A DNA stretch of 64,000 nucleotides from Methanospirillum hungatei. Lineage in GTDB: Archaea > Halobacteriota > Methanomicrobia > Methanomicrobiales > Methanospirillaceae. The stretch lies in NCBI RefSeq assembly GCF_019263745.1, contig NZ_CP077107.1, positions 682,001-746,000 on the forward strand. Reading direction: 5' to 3'. Below the pieces are notes generated by a model, which worked only from the letters and a program-made list of their open reading frames with translations, was not told the origin of the DNA and made no database searches. Shown one piece after another: positions 20,640 to 31,163 of the stretch (positions are counted from its first letter, which is position 1; every line of letters begins with the position of its first letter). Both the position numbers and the translations under genes were made by a program.

Positions 20640-21911
20640 TTATTTTCTCACTTTTACATACACTGTCCAAATAAGTACTAATATTACCGGCCATATCATT
20701 GCCCATCCGGTAAAACAAAAAATTGCAGCAGTTAAGAGAAGAGATATGCCACTCACTGCCATTGCGGTTTTATTCTCTTTCATCAGGACAAGTCCGGCAG
20801 CACAACCAGCTAAATACGTGAGAATAAAAGTGGTATTTGGGATTTGTATCAATATATCAAGGGGAATAAATCCGCTCATATAAATAAGAAGAATTATCAG
20901 AAAACAACCAAGAAGAAAAACCAGACTGATTCCCGGGGTTTTAAACCGGCAATGGAGCATTGAAAAAGATCGGGGAGCGTATCCTGCTTTAGATATTGCA
21001 TAAGCAAGTCGTCCTGCTGCCCCGGTGTAGGCAATTGCTGGTGCGGTTGTTATAAACAGAGTCATAATTCCTGCTATAATCATCCCGGATGTTCCAAATG
21101 AGAGTTGAATCAGGTGGATGAGAGATACTTCAGAGATGCCAGGGCCATAACTCTTTGTTCCAATAACAGCACCGGCTGCACCGAGGTAGAGAAGACTAAT
21201 AATTACCGATGCAATGATGGTTCCCCGCACAACATCACGACCAGGATCCTCAAATTCTTCAGTGACATGGGAAATCGCCTCCCACCCGAGAAAACACCAG
21301 AATATAAGGGTTGCTGCATGCCCGACACTTCCCCATCCGTTTGGCATGAATGGTTCAAAATTCACCAGATCTATGGCATGAATACTACCCGCTACTGCAC
21401 CAATGAGAATAATTATCGTGGTAGCAACAACCATCATCTGGATCCTGCCGGTCAGTTTCATACCGGTAAAGTTTGTGGCAACAGATATTACAAGAATTAT
21501 TCCGGCGATAATGAGCCTTCCCGTCTCTCCGAGTCCAAATGCTGCAGCAGCATATCCTGCACCGGTGAGCGCAATAATCGGTACTGCCATAATTGCCGAG
21601 AGGAGAAAAAACCATCCGACAAGCATACCAATGTCCTGGTTCCATGCCTTTGAGACAAAATACGAGACTCCTCCGGCATTAGGAAATTTTACCGAGAGAA
21701 AACCCATACTCAATGCCATAGGGATTGCTAAAATACTCATTAAAACCCAGGCAAGAAGTGATGCAGGACCGGCTGAGTCTGCTGTGAGACCAGGTAATAG
21801 AAGGATTCCAGAACCCAGGACTGAACCGATATAGAGAGGAATTATCTGCCAAAGTGAAAGAGATGCAGTTTTGGGTATAGATGGCTCCACGGATATCACT
21901 AGCGAATTCAA
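20640..21911 (-). CDS. APC-superfamily amino acid permease
   Basis: The 423-residue protein has twelve or so hydrophobic helices and no soluble domain. The first helix contains 'GSVLGSGILLLPG', the unwound Gly-rich substrate/cation-binding stretch of the amino acid-polyamine-organocation superfamily, and 'FWCFLGWEAISHVTEEFEDPGRDVVRG' matches the conserved segment after helix 6. It should import amino acids or a related compound across the membrane. The substrate cannot be deduced. It stands alone, 104 bases upstream (in its own direction) of trpB2's promoter side; a role in uptake of an aromatic amino acid is possible but not supported by more than proximity. Confidence 0.85.
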   Translation of the reverse strand: MNSLVISVEPSIPKTASLSLWQIIPLYIGSVLGSGILLLPGLTADSAGPASLLAWVLMSILAIPMALSMGFLSVKFPNAGGVSYFVSKAWNQDIGMLVGWFFLLSAIMAVPIIALTGAGYAAAAFGLGETGRLIIAGIILVISVATNFTGMKLTGRIQMMVVATTIIILIGAVAGSIHAIDLVNFEPFMPNGWGSVGHAATLIFWCFLGWEAISHVTEEFEDPGRDVVRGTIIASVIISLLYLGAAGAVIGTKSYGPGISEVSLIHLIQLSFGTSGMIIAGIMTLFITTAPAIAYTGAAGRLAYAISKAGYAPRSFSMLHCRFKTPGISLVFLLGCFLIILLIYMSGFIPLDILIQIPNTTFILTYLAGCAAGLVLMKENKTAMAVSGISLLLTAAIFCFTGWAMIWPVILVLIWTVYVKVRK

Positions 21912-22038
21912 TAGATGAATCAGATGAAACCCTATGTATAGCAGTCAGAGAAGAAAAAAAGAGCGGGTGAAACATATCCTTCCAGAGATGAACAATAATT
22001 AAATGAGAAATACTGCTAAAAAACGTTGATTCTTAGTT

Positions 22039-22416
22039 TTATGCGAAGCCAGCCCACATCATCCCCACCTCAAATGCTTTCACATATTCATCTTCAGAAA
22101 AACCAGGATTTTTATCTGAAAGCATCTTGATTGCAGATTCAATGGCTTGCTCATCATCCCCGAACGATCCTTGGAGATAATCAACAGATATATCATAAGA
22201 ATTAATTGATAGTTTTCTTACACGATCTATAGCTTGGATGCAAAGTTCATCAGAACTTCCCGGAACCATCGACTGGATACGTAAACATAATGCAGATTTA
22301 TCAGGATTGGGGCATGATGGGGGGGAACGGCCTTTTCGAAAGATAAGATCAAATGCGACTGAAAGTAAAGAATTATCTGATGAATGATTTTTTTGAGATA
22401 TATTCTTTTTTTCCAT
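22039..22416 (-). CDS. Small hypothetical protein
   Basis: I do not recognise this 125-residue soluble protein. It has an unstructured polar N-terminus ('MEKKNISQKNHSSDNS') and a helical remainder with two Cys in 'PSCPNPDKSALCLRIQ'. The C-terminal half ('EQAIESAIKMLSDKNPGFSEDEYVKAFEVGMMWAGFA') looks like a compact helical domain. Its start is preceded by an AT-rich stretch. It sits between the permease and the AIR-synthase-like gene on the same strand, 55 bases after the latter, so it could be its downstream operon partner. Confidence 0.55.
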   Translation of the reverse strand: MEKKNISQKNHSSDNSLLSVAFDLIFRKGRSPPSCPNPDKSALCLRIQSMVPGSSDELCIQAIDRVRKLSINSYDISVDYLQGSFGDDEQAIESAIKMLSDKNPGFSEDEYVKAFEVGMMWAGFA

Positions 22417-22471
22417 ACACTTTTGAATGTAATGAGCAGGTGTTTATTTCTGAACTGAAAATAATTATTAA

Positions 22472-23794
22472 TTATTTGCCTGAAAGTTTCTGAATTACCC
22501 GTTCTTTCTTTGCAATTGCTGCCTTTGCCGCATGGTCTACTTTCTGTTTCATCATCTCAAAATCCTGCTGTTCTCTCTCGACAAGTTTTTTCAGAGGAGT
22601 GTATGCAGCCTCACGGAACCTTGGATTAAATGGCTCTTCTTTTCCATCCCTGATTAAAACCGGTTCAGGAGTTCCAACTTCCACCTTTCCAACTACCGAC
22701 GATTTCACTCCGATTCCTGACAGAAGAGACTGAACCTGATAAATAACATCGGGTGGAGCAATTATCAACATAGCATCAAGGGATACACCAAGTGGATCTA
22801 TCTCCAGATCCATCAGCATCCGGTATACCATTGGATCAACCAGATCCTGGACAGCATCCTCTATTACGACGAACCGAAGTCCTGCAGTTTTTGCCATTTC
22901 ATGAACATCACCCCGAAGACCTCCATTTGTCACATCAGTCATAGCATGAATGGAACCAAGCAGATCACTTGAGAGAATTTTGTCTGCTGCACGAAGGAAG
23001 GTAAGGTTAATTGTCCGGTCAACCACATCGTGATATCCGTAATACAGAGCAGTTGTTGCAATGGTCCCTCCTCCGGCTCCCTCGGTCATGAGAAGAAGGT
23101 CACCATCTGCTGCCTGTCGTCGTGCGGTAATATGCTCAGCAACTCCGACAGTACCAACGCACCCGGTCATCCGGTCTCCGATAACCATATCTCCTCCTAT
23201 TCGAAGAGTAGACCCGCTTACAAGGGGAACACCGGTTAGTTCACCAACAGTAGTCACTCCAGCAGTATAATCAAAAATTTTCGCAACATCACCATCATCA
23301 GCAACATGGATGTCAGAAAAAAGCATTACCGGACGAGCACCCATGACATAACAATCTCGAAGTGTGGCCCGGGTGACATGGAATCCTGCTAAATATGGAA
23401 AGTCTGACAGCCGGGAATGCATCCCGTCCACTGTACAGACGATAAACTGACCACCAGCCTGTACAACCCCGGCATCATCCATATCCTCAACTCCAACAGT
23501 TGCCCCGGATGTTCCTATGATCTCTGCAATCTTCCGATGTGCATAAAAATCTCCAGTACCTCTTGATCCGACACCGAAGGCCCCCATCGATACACCGGCT
23601 TTTTCATATTTCAGAATATCAGCGGTTAGGTTTGACGTAGCCTGAACTTCTACAAGAACAGCGTGTGCAAAATTGAGGGCATGTTCATGGCTTATTTTTT
23701 TGATTTCAACGATGCGACCAGCGAGATCTGTAATAATATCCTGGGGAGCCCTGCCTCTTTCAAGATTCCGACGGGCATAACCCTCAACATCCAT
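22472..23794 (-). CDS. AIR synthase-related (PurM/HypE/SelD superfamily) protein
   Basis: The 440-residue protein has the two-domain PurM fold that binds ATP in a cleft between dimers. Recognisable pieces are 'GSRGTGDFYAHRKIAEIIG', the N-terminal-domain 'VGVEDMDDAGVVQ...FIVCTVDGMHSRL', and the C-terminal 'TEGAGGGTIATTALYYG' and 'AMTDVTNGGLRGDVHEMAKTAG', which matches the 'DxTxGGL' signature shared with HypE and thiamine-phosphate kinase. The family includes methanogenesis-marker proteins; this might be one (marker 2-like), but I cannot confirm that. The last ~50 residues are a Lys/Glu-rich helix not typical of PurM. The substrate is unknown. Confidence 0.75.
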   Translation of the reverse strand: MDVEGYARRNLERGRAPQDIITDLAGRIVEIKKISHEHALNFAHAVLVEVQATSNLTADILKYEKAGVSMGAFGVGSRGTGDFYAHRKIAEIIGTSGATVGVEDMDDAGVVQAGGQFIVCTVDGMHSRLSDFPYLAGFHVTRATLRDCYVMGARPVMLFSDIHVADDGDVAKIFDYTAGVTTVGELTGVPLVSGSTLRIGGDMVIGDRMTGCVGTVGVAEHITARRQAADGDLLLMTEGAGGGTIATTALYYGYHDVVDRTINLTFLRAADKILSSDLLGSIHAMTDVTNGGLRGDVHEMAKTAGLRFVVIEDAVQDLVDPMVYRMLMDLEIDPLGVSLDAMLIIAPPDVIYQVQSLLSGIGVKSSVVGKVEVGTPEPVLIRDGKEEPFNPRFREAAYTPLKKLVEREQQDFEMMKQKVDHAAKAAIAKKERVIQKLSGK

Positions 23795-23889
23795 GACATC
23801 AGGTTTGCCGTATACAAATAAAATAAGTGGTTACCTGGCGAAAGACTTCTTAAGATCTGTTGGTAAACCTATTTCCCAGTGGTGAACAG

Positions 23890-26496
23890 GTGAGAAAGCG
23901 GATTTTATGGTTTATATTATTGACAATCCTGTTAATCGTATTGAATCAATCAGTTATTGCAGGCATTGAAGAAAACCACTCTCCTGAAGCAGGCACTCAA
24001 AAATATTCATCATTGTCAAGTGATCTTCTCCAGCTTCTTGATAAATCATTATGTCCCCCTGGCATGTCTCCGGATGACATTATGAAAAGCATGGAGATTA
24101 ATCATCAGATTCGCAGGAACGATGAAGGAGACTGGTTGGTTCACATCACAATAGAACTGGATGACAATGAAACGAGCAAAAAAATCCTTCCCTTTTTATC
24201 ACATCCAATAGAAGATCCTTCATATAATTTAATTTCTGGTTGGGTTACTTCAGATAATCTTTCATTACTTGGAAATTATGTCGGGATTCGAAGCATTACT
24301 CCGGTGTTTCCTCCGGCAGGCTCCGGATCACTTGAAGTATTACCTGACGATCTGACAACCCCTGATATCCCGGGTACTTTATGGAAGACAAAACTCTCGA
24401 CAGATCTTCTCCAGCTTCTTGATGACTCGTATCTTTCTCCCGGACAGTCCAGAGCAGACATAATGGCGCTCATGGAAAAAACCGGTGAAATTCGGATTGA
24501 AGACAGAGAAATAGAAGTCAGGATCTCGGCAAAAACAAAACCGACCACCTCTCCTTCAGTGTTTGAACAATTCTTTTTACAACCAGCCCTTGATTCCGTA
24601 TATGGACGCATTAGTGGATGGATCAGTGCGGAGAACATCACAAATCTGGCAATGCAGGAAGGAATAGTATCCTTAGTTGTTCAAATTCCCCCACGGACTT
24701 CTAAGATACAAACAGAAGGAGATTATCTTCTGATGACCAGAGACTTTCGTAACACATCAGGTTTATCAGGAGAAGGGATTTGTGTCGGAGTGATTTCAGA
24801 CGGAGTAGATGGCCTTGAATCATTAAAAAAAATTGGTGAACTCCCAAATGTTACTGTCTTGTCAGACACTATTGGCGGTGATGAAGGGCTTGCCATGCTT
24901 CAGATCGTTCATGACATTGCACCGAATGCGTCACTCTATTTTCATGACAGGGGATCAAGCCAGATAGAATACGTCAGAGCCCTTGATCAACTCATCATTC
25001 ATGGATGTAACATCATTTGTGACGATATCACCTATGTTGAACCATTTTTTGAAGATGGATATATTGCCCAGAATATCATTGACAGGATACTCTCCTATAA
25101 TATTCTATACATAACTGCGGCTGGAAATTTTGCAAAAGAACATTATCAAGCACCATTTAACGGATATGAAGAACAGGGTTATCTATGGCAGAATTTTAAT
25201 GGCTCAAAGGGTCGTGATTTGCACTTTTCTGTATCTCCCGGTCTAGCCGGCCATGTGATTTTACAATGGGATGACAGGGTTGGATATTCCTCAAATAACT
25301 ATGATCTCTTTCTTTATGATGAGTCAGGGCGTGAAATTGCCCGAAGTGTAAACCTGCAGGATGGCGATGATGATCCCATGGAATGGGTGAGATTTGTCAA
25401 TAACGGAGATAAAATTAAAGAATACACCGTTAAAGTGGTGCAGGCAGCCGCCGATGAAGCTCTCCTTGAAATTTATGTACTCCCGTTATCAGGAAGATCT
25501 GTTATTATGGATCCATATACTACCGAAGATTCGATTTTTGGTCAGCAGGCAGTAAAACAAGCAATTGTAGTTGGAGCAGCAGCACCTGATCCAAAAAATA
25601 TTACCGTTCAGGAGTATTCATCCCGCGGACCAGTTCTCATCAGGCACCCAGCATATGAACTTCGGAAGAAACCTGATCTTGTTGCACCAGACCATATAAC
25701 CGTACTAACCGGAACAATGCAACAGGCTGTATTTAGCGGAACAAGTGCGGCAGCTCCGCACATTGCAGGTCTTGCTGCCCTAATATGGAGCGTGAATCCA
25801 AATTTTAAAGAAAGTGACGTTCGAAGGATTCTATTAAACACAACAAATACCGAAGAAGAATCCTGGAATGCAACCTATGGCCTGGGGATACCACGTGCTT
25901 CTAATCTGACCATCCCAAATTCCACCCATAACATGCACTGGCTGCCTTTGATAAATGGGTGCAGTTTTGAACCCAGAACAAACGATCCCGTAGAAAAAAT
26001 AACAGTATATCCGGGATGGAATATGATCTCAATCCCTTTCCCACTTAAATTAGGTTCAACAGCACGAATTTTTGAAGTAATTAATACTGTGCATCATACA
26101 ATCTGGAGATTTAATGCTGCCAAAGGATCCTGGAATGCCGTTAAACCAGATGATACTCTACTTCAAATGGATGTTGTCTGGATATATTCAGCTGATGAGA
26201 CCTCTCTGAATCTGGAGTTTGACACTACATCAGTAAACCAGACGATGAAACAGCTTCATCCTGGCTGGAATCCGGTTGGTGTTCCAGGAAGAGAAAGTAT
26301 AACAGCTCGGGAGCTTCTCTCTCCACTTACTGATGCATGGACGTATGTTCTTGTTTTTGATGCAAAAACTCAGGAATTCAGACCTTCTATCATCAATGGT
26401 GGGGCAGGAACGTATTCTCCATCACGTCTTTTATACCCGTCTGAAGGGTGGTGGATATACATGACTCGTCCAGGTATTTTGTTTCCAGTCTGTTAA
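23890..26496 (+). CDS. Secreted subtilase-fold protease with Glu in the His position
   Basis: The protein (~868 residues) starts with a signal peptide 'RKRILWFILLTILLIVL'. GTG 23890 is preferred because GGTGA precedes it, but an in-frame TTG lies at 23860. Two copies of a ~105-residue module follow (about 41-145 and 168-270), each beginning 'S(S/T)DLLQLLD'. The peptidase domain has D304 in 'GVISDGVDG', 'GNFAKE' for the oxyanion region and S619 in 'FSGTSAAAPHIAGL'. The usual HGT motif is absent; 'GGDEGLAMLQIVHDIAP' puts E332 there, as in the S53-like subset of S8 proteins. Residues ~705-868 form a Trp-rich C-terminal domain shared with the next gene. It is probably a cell-surface protease. Confidence 0.82.
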   Translation: MRKRILWFILLTILLIVLNQSVIAGIEENHSPEAGTQKYSSLSSDLLQLLDKSLCPPGMSPDDIMKSMEINHQIRRNDEGDWLVHITIELDDNETSKKILPFLSHPIEDPSYNLISGWVTSDNLSLLGNYVGIRSITPVFPPAGSGSLEVLPDDLTTPDIPGTLWKTKLSTDLLQLLDDSYLSPGQSRADIMALMEKTGEIRIEDREIEVRISAKTKPTTSPSVFEQFFLQPALDSVYGRISGWISAENITNLAMQEGIVSLVVQIPPRTSKIQTEGDYLLMTRDFRNTSGLSGEGICVGVISDGVDGLESLKKIGELPNVTVLSDTIGGDEGLAMLQIVHDIAPNASLYFHDRGSSQIEYVRALDQLIIHGCNIICDDITYVEPFFEDGYIAQNIIDRILSYNILYITAAGNFAKEHYQAPFNGYEEQGYLWQNFNGSKGRDLHFSVSPGLAGHVILQWDDRVGYSSNNYDLFLYDESGREIARSVNLQDGDDDPMEWVRFVNNGDKIKEYTVKVVQAAADEALLEIYVLPLSGRSVIMDPYTTEDSIFGQQAVKQAIVVGAAAPDPKNITVQEYSSRGPVLIRHPAYELRKKPDLVAPDHITVLTGTMQQAVFSGTSAAAPHIAGLAALIWSVNPNFKESDVRRILLNTTNTEEESWNATYGLGIPRASNLTIPNSTHNMHWLPLINGCSFEPRTNDPVEKITVYPGWNMISIPFPLKLGSTARIFEVINTVHHTIWRFNAAKGSWNAVKPDDTLLQMDVVWIYSADETSLNLEFDTTSVNQTMKQLHPGWNPVGVPGRESITARELLSPLTDAWTYVLVFDAKTQEFRPSIINGGAGTYSPSRLLYPSEGWWIYMTRPGILFPVC

Positions 26497-26557
26497 CAAA
26501 TGAGAGGGTTTTTGTCTCTCAGGGACAGAACAAGAAGTACTCGGGCAGGAGACAAAG

Positions 26558-28369
26558 GTGGGGCGAAAAAGGGGATGCCTGAATTTGAGCGTTAGCTTTA
26601 CTGGCTTTCTACATATTTCATGCGCAATCTTGCTGATATTCTGTGGGCTGTGTTCAATTCAGGGAATGGCAGAACAATCGCCAGATGTGCGCCTGGTTGT
26701 GTATTCTGCCCAGAATGAATCTGGAGGATACGAACCTGTTCCACCTGAGGTTATACTTCCAGATAATATTACATACTCTCTTCGATGCCCTGAACTTGGA
26801 TTTATCACGGTCGATACCGATCCAAATAAAACCGAATACATCACAAATGAACTTTTAAATCTGCCCTGGGTCGATGAAATTGAGCGGGATGCCCTGCGCA
26901 TTTCTGGAACCGTACAGTACGATGAGAAAATAACGAATAATTCTCCAGACCAATGGGCATATTCCCGTATTGGCATACATAATGTTCGAAAACCAACCCA
27001 GAACCTCTCAATATGTACTATCGCAGTAATCGATACCGGAGCTGATTTTGATCATCCGGATATAGGGAAATTAATCAGGGGTTATGACTGGGTGGAGCAA
27101 GACAGCAGACCAGAAGACATAGACGGGCATGGAACTGCTTTAAGTGACATCGTCTCCCAGATTGGAGGATTTATTTCATCTCCTGCAAATAATTCTACAC
27201 TATCCATCATAGCGGAAAGAATTGGGGCAACGAATGTCTCCTTACCTGCTTCTCATTCAGCACTGGCAATAACTCATGCAACAGATGCAGGAGCTGGCAT
27301 TATTCTGATGGGTTATGGGGGGACTGAACCTTCGTTGGCTGAAGAACGTGCTATTACCTATGCAAAAGAAAAAGGTGTTCTTCTTATTGCACCGGCAGGA
27401 AATGAAGACTCAAACACCGTACACTATCCATCAGATAATTTTAATGTAATATCTGTAGGTTCAGTTGCCAAAACTGATGGACTCTCTTATTTTTCCAACT
27501 ATGGCATATATACAGAACTGGTAGCTCCAGGTGAAGACCTAATATCTGCATGTACCAAGAACGGTTATTGTATGAGTTCGGGAACCAGTTTTGCTGCTGC
27601 GCAGGTTGCCGGAGTTGCGGGTAGGATAAAAAATGAGTACCCTGGACTTACCGCTGATGAAATACGTTCAATCCTGCAGACCACAGCGACTGATCTTGGG
27701 CGTACCGGAAGAGACATTTATTATGGATATGGCCTTCTGAATGCTCCTGATGCCATGAAAGCAGCTGAGGAATTACGGCTCCAAAAAACCTTAAAGGAGT
27801 TTTCAAGCGGAAATAATTTCTTTGAAATGAAAAGAAACCTTGGGCAGAAAAATTCGACTTTGTATGATCTAACTCTGAATAAGGGATGGAATTTTGTATC
27901 AATTCCGGCACCTCTTCGATCCCAAAAGACCTGTCGTGATCTTTTTTCAAAAGTAAACACTGATAGCCATACCATATGGACTTACAGAGGAGTGAATTCA
28001 GAATGGATGCCACATAATCCGGATATCTCACCAGTGCCAATGGAGGGGATTCTCGTATTTTCAGATAAGTTAGTGTCAGTGCCACTGGTACTTGAAACTA
28101 ATCGTAATAGTTCAAAAGGAGTCTCTCCAGGTTGGAACCTAATTGGATCACCATCACTCACAGAAATATCTGCATGTGATCTTCTGACTGGTTCAAATTC
28201 CACATGGGTAAGTATTCTTCAATTTAACGGGACCAGACAACAATACGATCCAGCCATTATAAGTGGTGCTCAGGGCACATTTGCAGATACCAGGAAAATA
28301 CAACCATTTAGTTCCTTCTGGATATACATGGAGACAAACGGAACTTTTATCCGGTCATCAGCGTCATAA
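26558..28369 (+). CDS. Secreted subtilisin-like serine protease (S8)
   Basis: The 603-residue protein has an N-terminal hydrophobic signal segment (about 12-36, ending 'GMAEQS') and a short propeptide. The S8 domain carries the classical triad D159 ('VIDTGADFDHPD'), H191 ('DGHGTALSD') and S344 ('SSGTSFAAAQVAG'), with N282 in 'APAGNEDS' as oxyanion residue. Residues ~438-603 repeat the Trp-rich 'GWN.(V/I)SIP ... WIYM' domain of the upstream protease. The GTG start is supported by GGAG at 26548-26551 with six bases of spacing. The 61-base gap and same orientation suggest co-transcription with the upstream protease. Confidence 0.88.
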   Translation: MGRKRGCLNLSVSFTGFLHISCAILLIFCGLCSIQGMAEQSPDVRLVVYSAQNESGGYEPVPPEVILPDNITYSLRCPELGFITVDTDPNKTEYITNELLNLPWVDEIERDALRISGTVQYDEKITNNSPDQWAYSRIGIHNVRKPTQNLSICTIAVIDTGADFDHPDIGKLIRGYDWVEQDSRPEDIDGHGTALSDIVSQIGGFISSPANNSTLSIIAERIGATNVSLPASHSALAITHATDAGAGIILMGYGGTEPSLAEERAITYAKEKGVLLIAPAGNEDSNTVHYPSDNFNVISVGSVAKTDGLSYFSNYGIYTELVAPGEDLISACTKNGYCMSSGTSFAAAQVAGVAGRIKNEYPGLTADEIRSILQTTATDLGRTGRDIYYGYGLLNAPDAMKAAEELRLQKTLKEFSSGNNFFEMKRNLGQKNSTLYDLTLNKGWNFVSIPAPLRSQKTCRDLFSKVNTDSHTIWTYRGVNSEWMPHNPDISPVPMEGILVFSDKLVSVPLVLETNRNSSKGVSPGWNLIGSPSLTEISACDLLTGSNSTWVSILQFNGTRQQYDPAIISGAQGTFADTRKIQPFSSFWIYMETNGTFIRSSAS

Positions 28370-28400
28370 AATATTTGGAATTGCAGGAGTATACAGCAAT

Positions 28401-28619
28401 ATGGTTCAGCTCGGTGAACGGTTTTTATATGCTTTTGAGATAACCGGGGCCTGCATCATTGGTCTCATCTTCGTAGCTATGGCTGTAACATCAGAATCCG
28501 CAGATATGGCGTGGAAACTAATTATAGCTGCAGTTCTTTGTTTTTGTATCGCCCTGTTCTTTGGGGTGATGTATATTACAAATAATAAAGAACGCCAAAA
28601 AAGACAATTTCAAATGTAA
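28401..28619 (+). CDS. Small two-helix membrane protein
   Basis: A 72-residue protein with two hydrophobic helices (about 9-31 and 37-58) joined by the short loop 'SESADMAW' and ending in a basic tail 'NNKERQKRQFQM'. The open frame extends upstream to 28263, but that part overlaps the protease gene. AGGAG at 28385-28389 supports the ATG at 28401. I do not recognise a family. It follows the two secreted proteases by 31 bases, so it may be the last gene of that group. Confidence 0.55.
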   Translation: MVQLGERFLYAFEITGACIIGLIFVAMAVTSESADMAWKLIIAAVLCFCIALFFGVMYITNNKERQKRQFQM

Positions 28620-28636
28620 TCTGCAAAAAAAAAAGA

Positions 28637-30256
<1,620 letters not shown>

Positions 30257-30529
30257 CTAGTTCATTTTTGCGACAACATTCTTAAACTCGACAATAACAT
30301 AATCTTCCTTGTCAAGTTCAATCTCTTCCTGGCTGTATCCACCATAGAGAATGATATCTCCTGCTTTGAGAGGGAGTTCTTTTCCATCTTCAAATGTTCC
30401 GACGGCGATTACTTCTCCCTGTTTCTTCTTCTCTTTGGCAGAGTCAGGGATGTAAATGCCTCCCTTGGTCTTCTCTTCCTGTTTATAAGGTTTAATCAGG
30501 ACACGGGGTCCGATTGGTGTAATTGCCAT
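30257..30529 (-). CDS. groES: Co-chaperonin GroES (Hsp10)
   Basis: The 90-residue protein is the lid of the GroEL chamber. It begins 'ITPIGPRVLIKPYKQEEKTKGGIYIPDSAKEKKKQGEVIAVG', the beta-barrel with the mobile loop that docks on GroEL, and continues 'LKAGDIILYGGYSQEEIELDKEDYVIVEFKNVVA'. AAAGGAG ends a few bases before the ATG, an unusually clear Shine-Dalgarno for this window. groES and groEL are adjacent and transcribed together from a TATA box at about 30582-30589. Confidence 0.97.
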   Translation of the reverse strand: MAITPIGPRVLIKPYKQEEKTKGGIYIPDSAKEKKKQGEVIAVGTFEDGKELPLKAGDIILYGGYSQEEIELDKEDYVIVEFKNVVAKMN

Positions 30530-30581
30530 ACGTTAAACTCCTTTGAAATGCAATATGCACATAATTGTTGATTAAAAATTC

Positions 30582-30589
30582 TATATAAA
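30582..30589 (-). promoter_or_regulatory. TATA box of the groES-groEL operon
   Basis: On the minus strand the sequence reads TTTATATA, a near-consensus archaeal TATA element. It is about 53 bases before the groES ATG, giving a predicted leader of roughly 25-30 bases that includes the AAAGGAG ribosome site. Confidence 0.6.
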
Positions 30590-30623
30590 TCTTATTCATC
30601 TGCTCGGAATCATTTCAACAATA

Positions 30624-30638
30624 TTGATATGATATCAA
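30624..30638. promoter_or_regulatory. Perfect palindrome between groES and a winged-helix gene
   Basis: TTGATAT-G-ATATCAA is a 7-1-7 perfect inverted repeat, flanked by two direct copies of TCAACAAT (30615-30622 and 30635-30642). It lies 25 bases before the ATG of the divergent winged-helix gene, where the TATA box of a leaderless transcript would be, and about 35 bases upstream of the groES TATA box. This is a candidate operator for the regulator encoded next to it; the link is inferred from position. Confidence 0.45.
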
Positions 30639-30663
30639 CAATAACCTGATCGGCATCTCATCC

Positions 30664-31128
30664 ATGCAAAAACGGCTAATCCTTCAAACTCTCCCCAGAC
30701 CAAACAGAAGAGATCTAATCGAAGAAATTTACTGGCTTTGTGATACACTCGGTCTCTCCTCGGGCCGGGATGTTGATAATTTGTCAACACAGATCATTCT
30801 GAAAATACTTCAGCATTCATCCAATTATGCCGGAATATCTTCAGATGAACTTGGTTCACTCCTCGCAATATCACAAGGCAGGGTGAATCATCACCTGAGA
30901 AATCTGTCACGATCTGGTATGGTTTACCGGGACCGACGGCTTATCCATCTCCGTGGACGAAGTCTTCGGGAATCAATCAGGGAGATCCGCCGGGATGCAA
31001 ACCGGATTTTTGATGAACTTGAATCGGTTGCAGATGAAATTGATACTCTTGCAGGAGTTTCGAGCAAGCCGGAAGAAAAAAAGGCACTCATTCTCATGGC
31101 AAAAGCAGGGATTATTCTCAAAGATTAA
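30664..31128 (+). CDS. Winged-helix DNA-binding transcriptional regulator
   Basis: The 154-residue protein carries a winged helix-turn-helix at about residues 38-100: 'TQIILKILQHSSNYAGISSDELGSLLAISQGRVNHHLRNLSRSGMVYRDRRLIHL', where 'SQGRVNHHLRNL' is the recognition helix. The remainder is a basic and acidic helix ('SLRESIREIRRDANRIFDELESVADEID') that probably dimerises. It is divergent from groES with 134 bases between starts and a perfect palindrome in that gap, so control of itself and of groESL is a reasonable guess. No ligand or metal site is evident. Confidence 0.8.
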   Translation: MQKRLILQTLPRPNRRDLIEEIYWLCDTLGLSSGRDVDNLSTQIILKILQHSSNYAGISSDELGSLLAISQGRVNHHLRNLSRSGMVYRDRRLIHLRGRSLRESIREIRRDANRIFDELESVADEIDTLAGVSSKPEEKKALILMAKAGIILKD

Positions 31129-31163
31129 GTTCCATATGTAACAACAGGGCACGCAGGTAATAA

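Noticed and set aside
21105-21653. 182-codon frame opposite the APC permease
   Set aside because: Its Asn/Tyr/Cys-rich composition is that of the complement of a hydrophobic membrane protein gene; no motif or start signal supports it.
28263-28400. Upstream part of the frame of the small membrane protein
   Set aside because: It overlaps the protease gene in another frame and has no ribosome site; AGGAG precedes ATG 28401.
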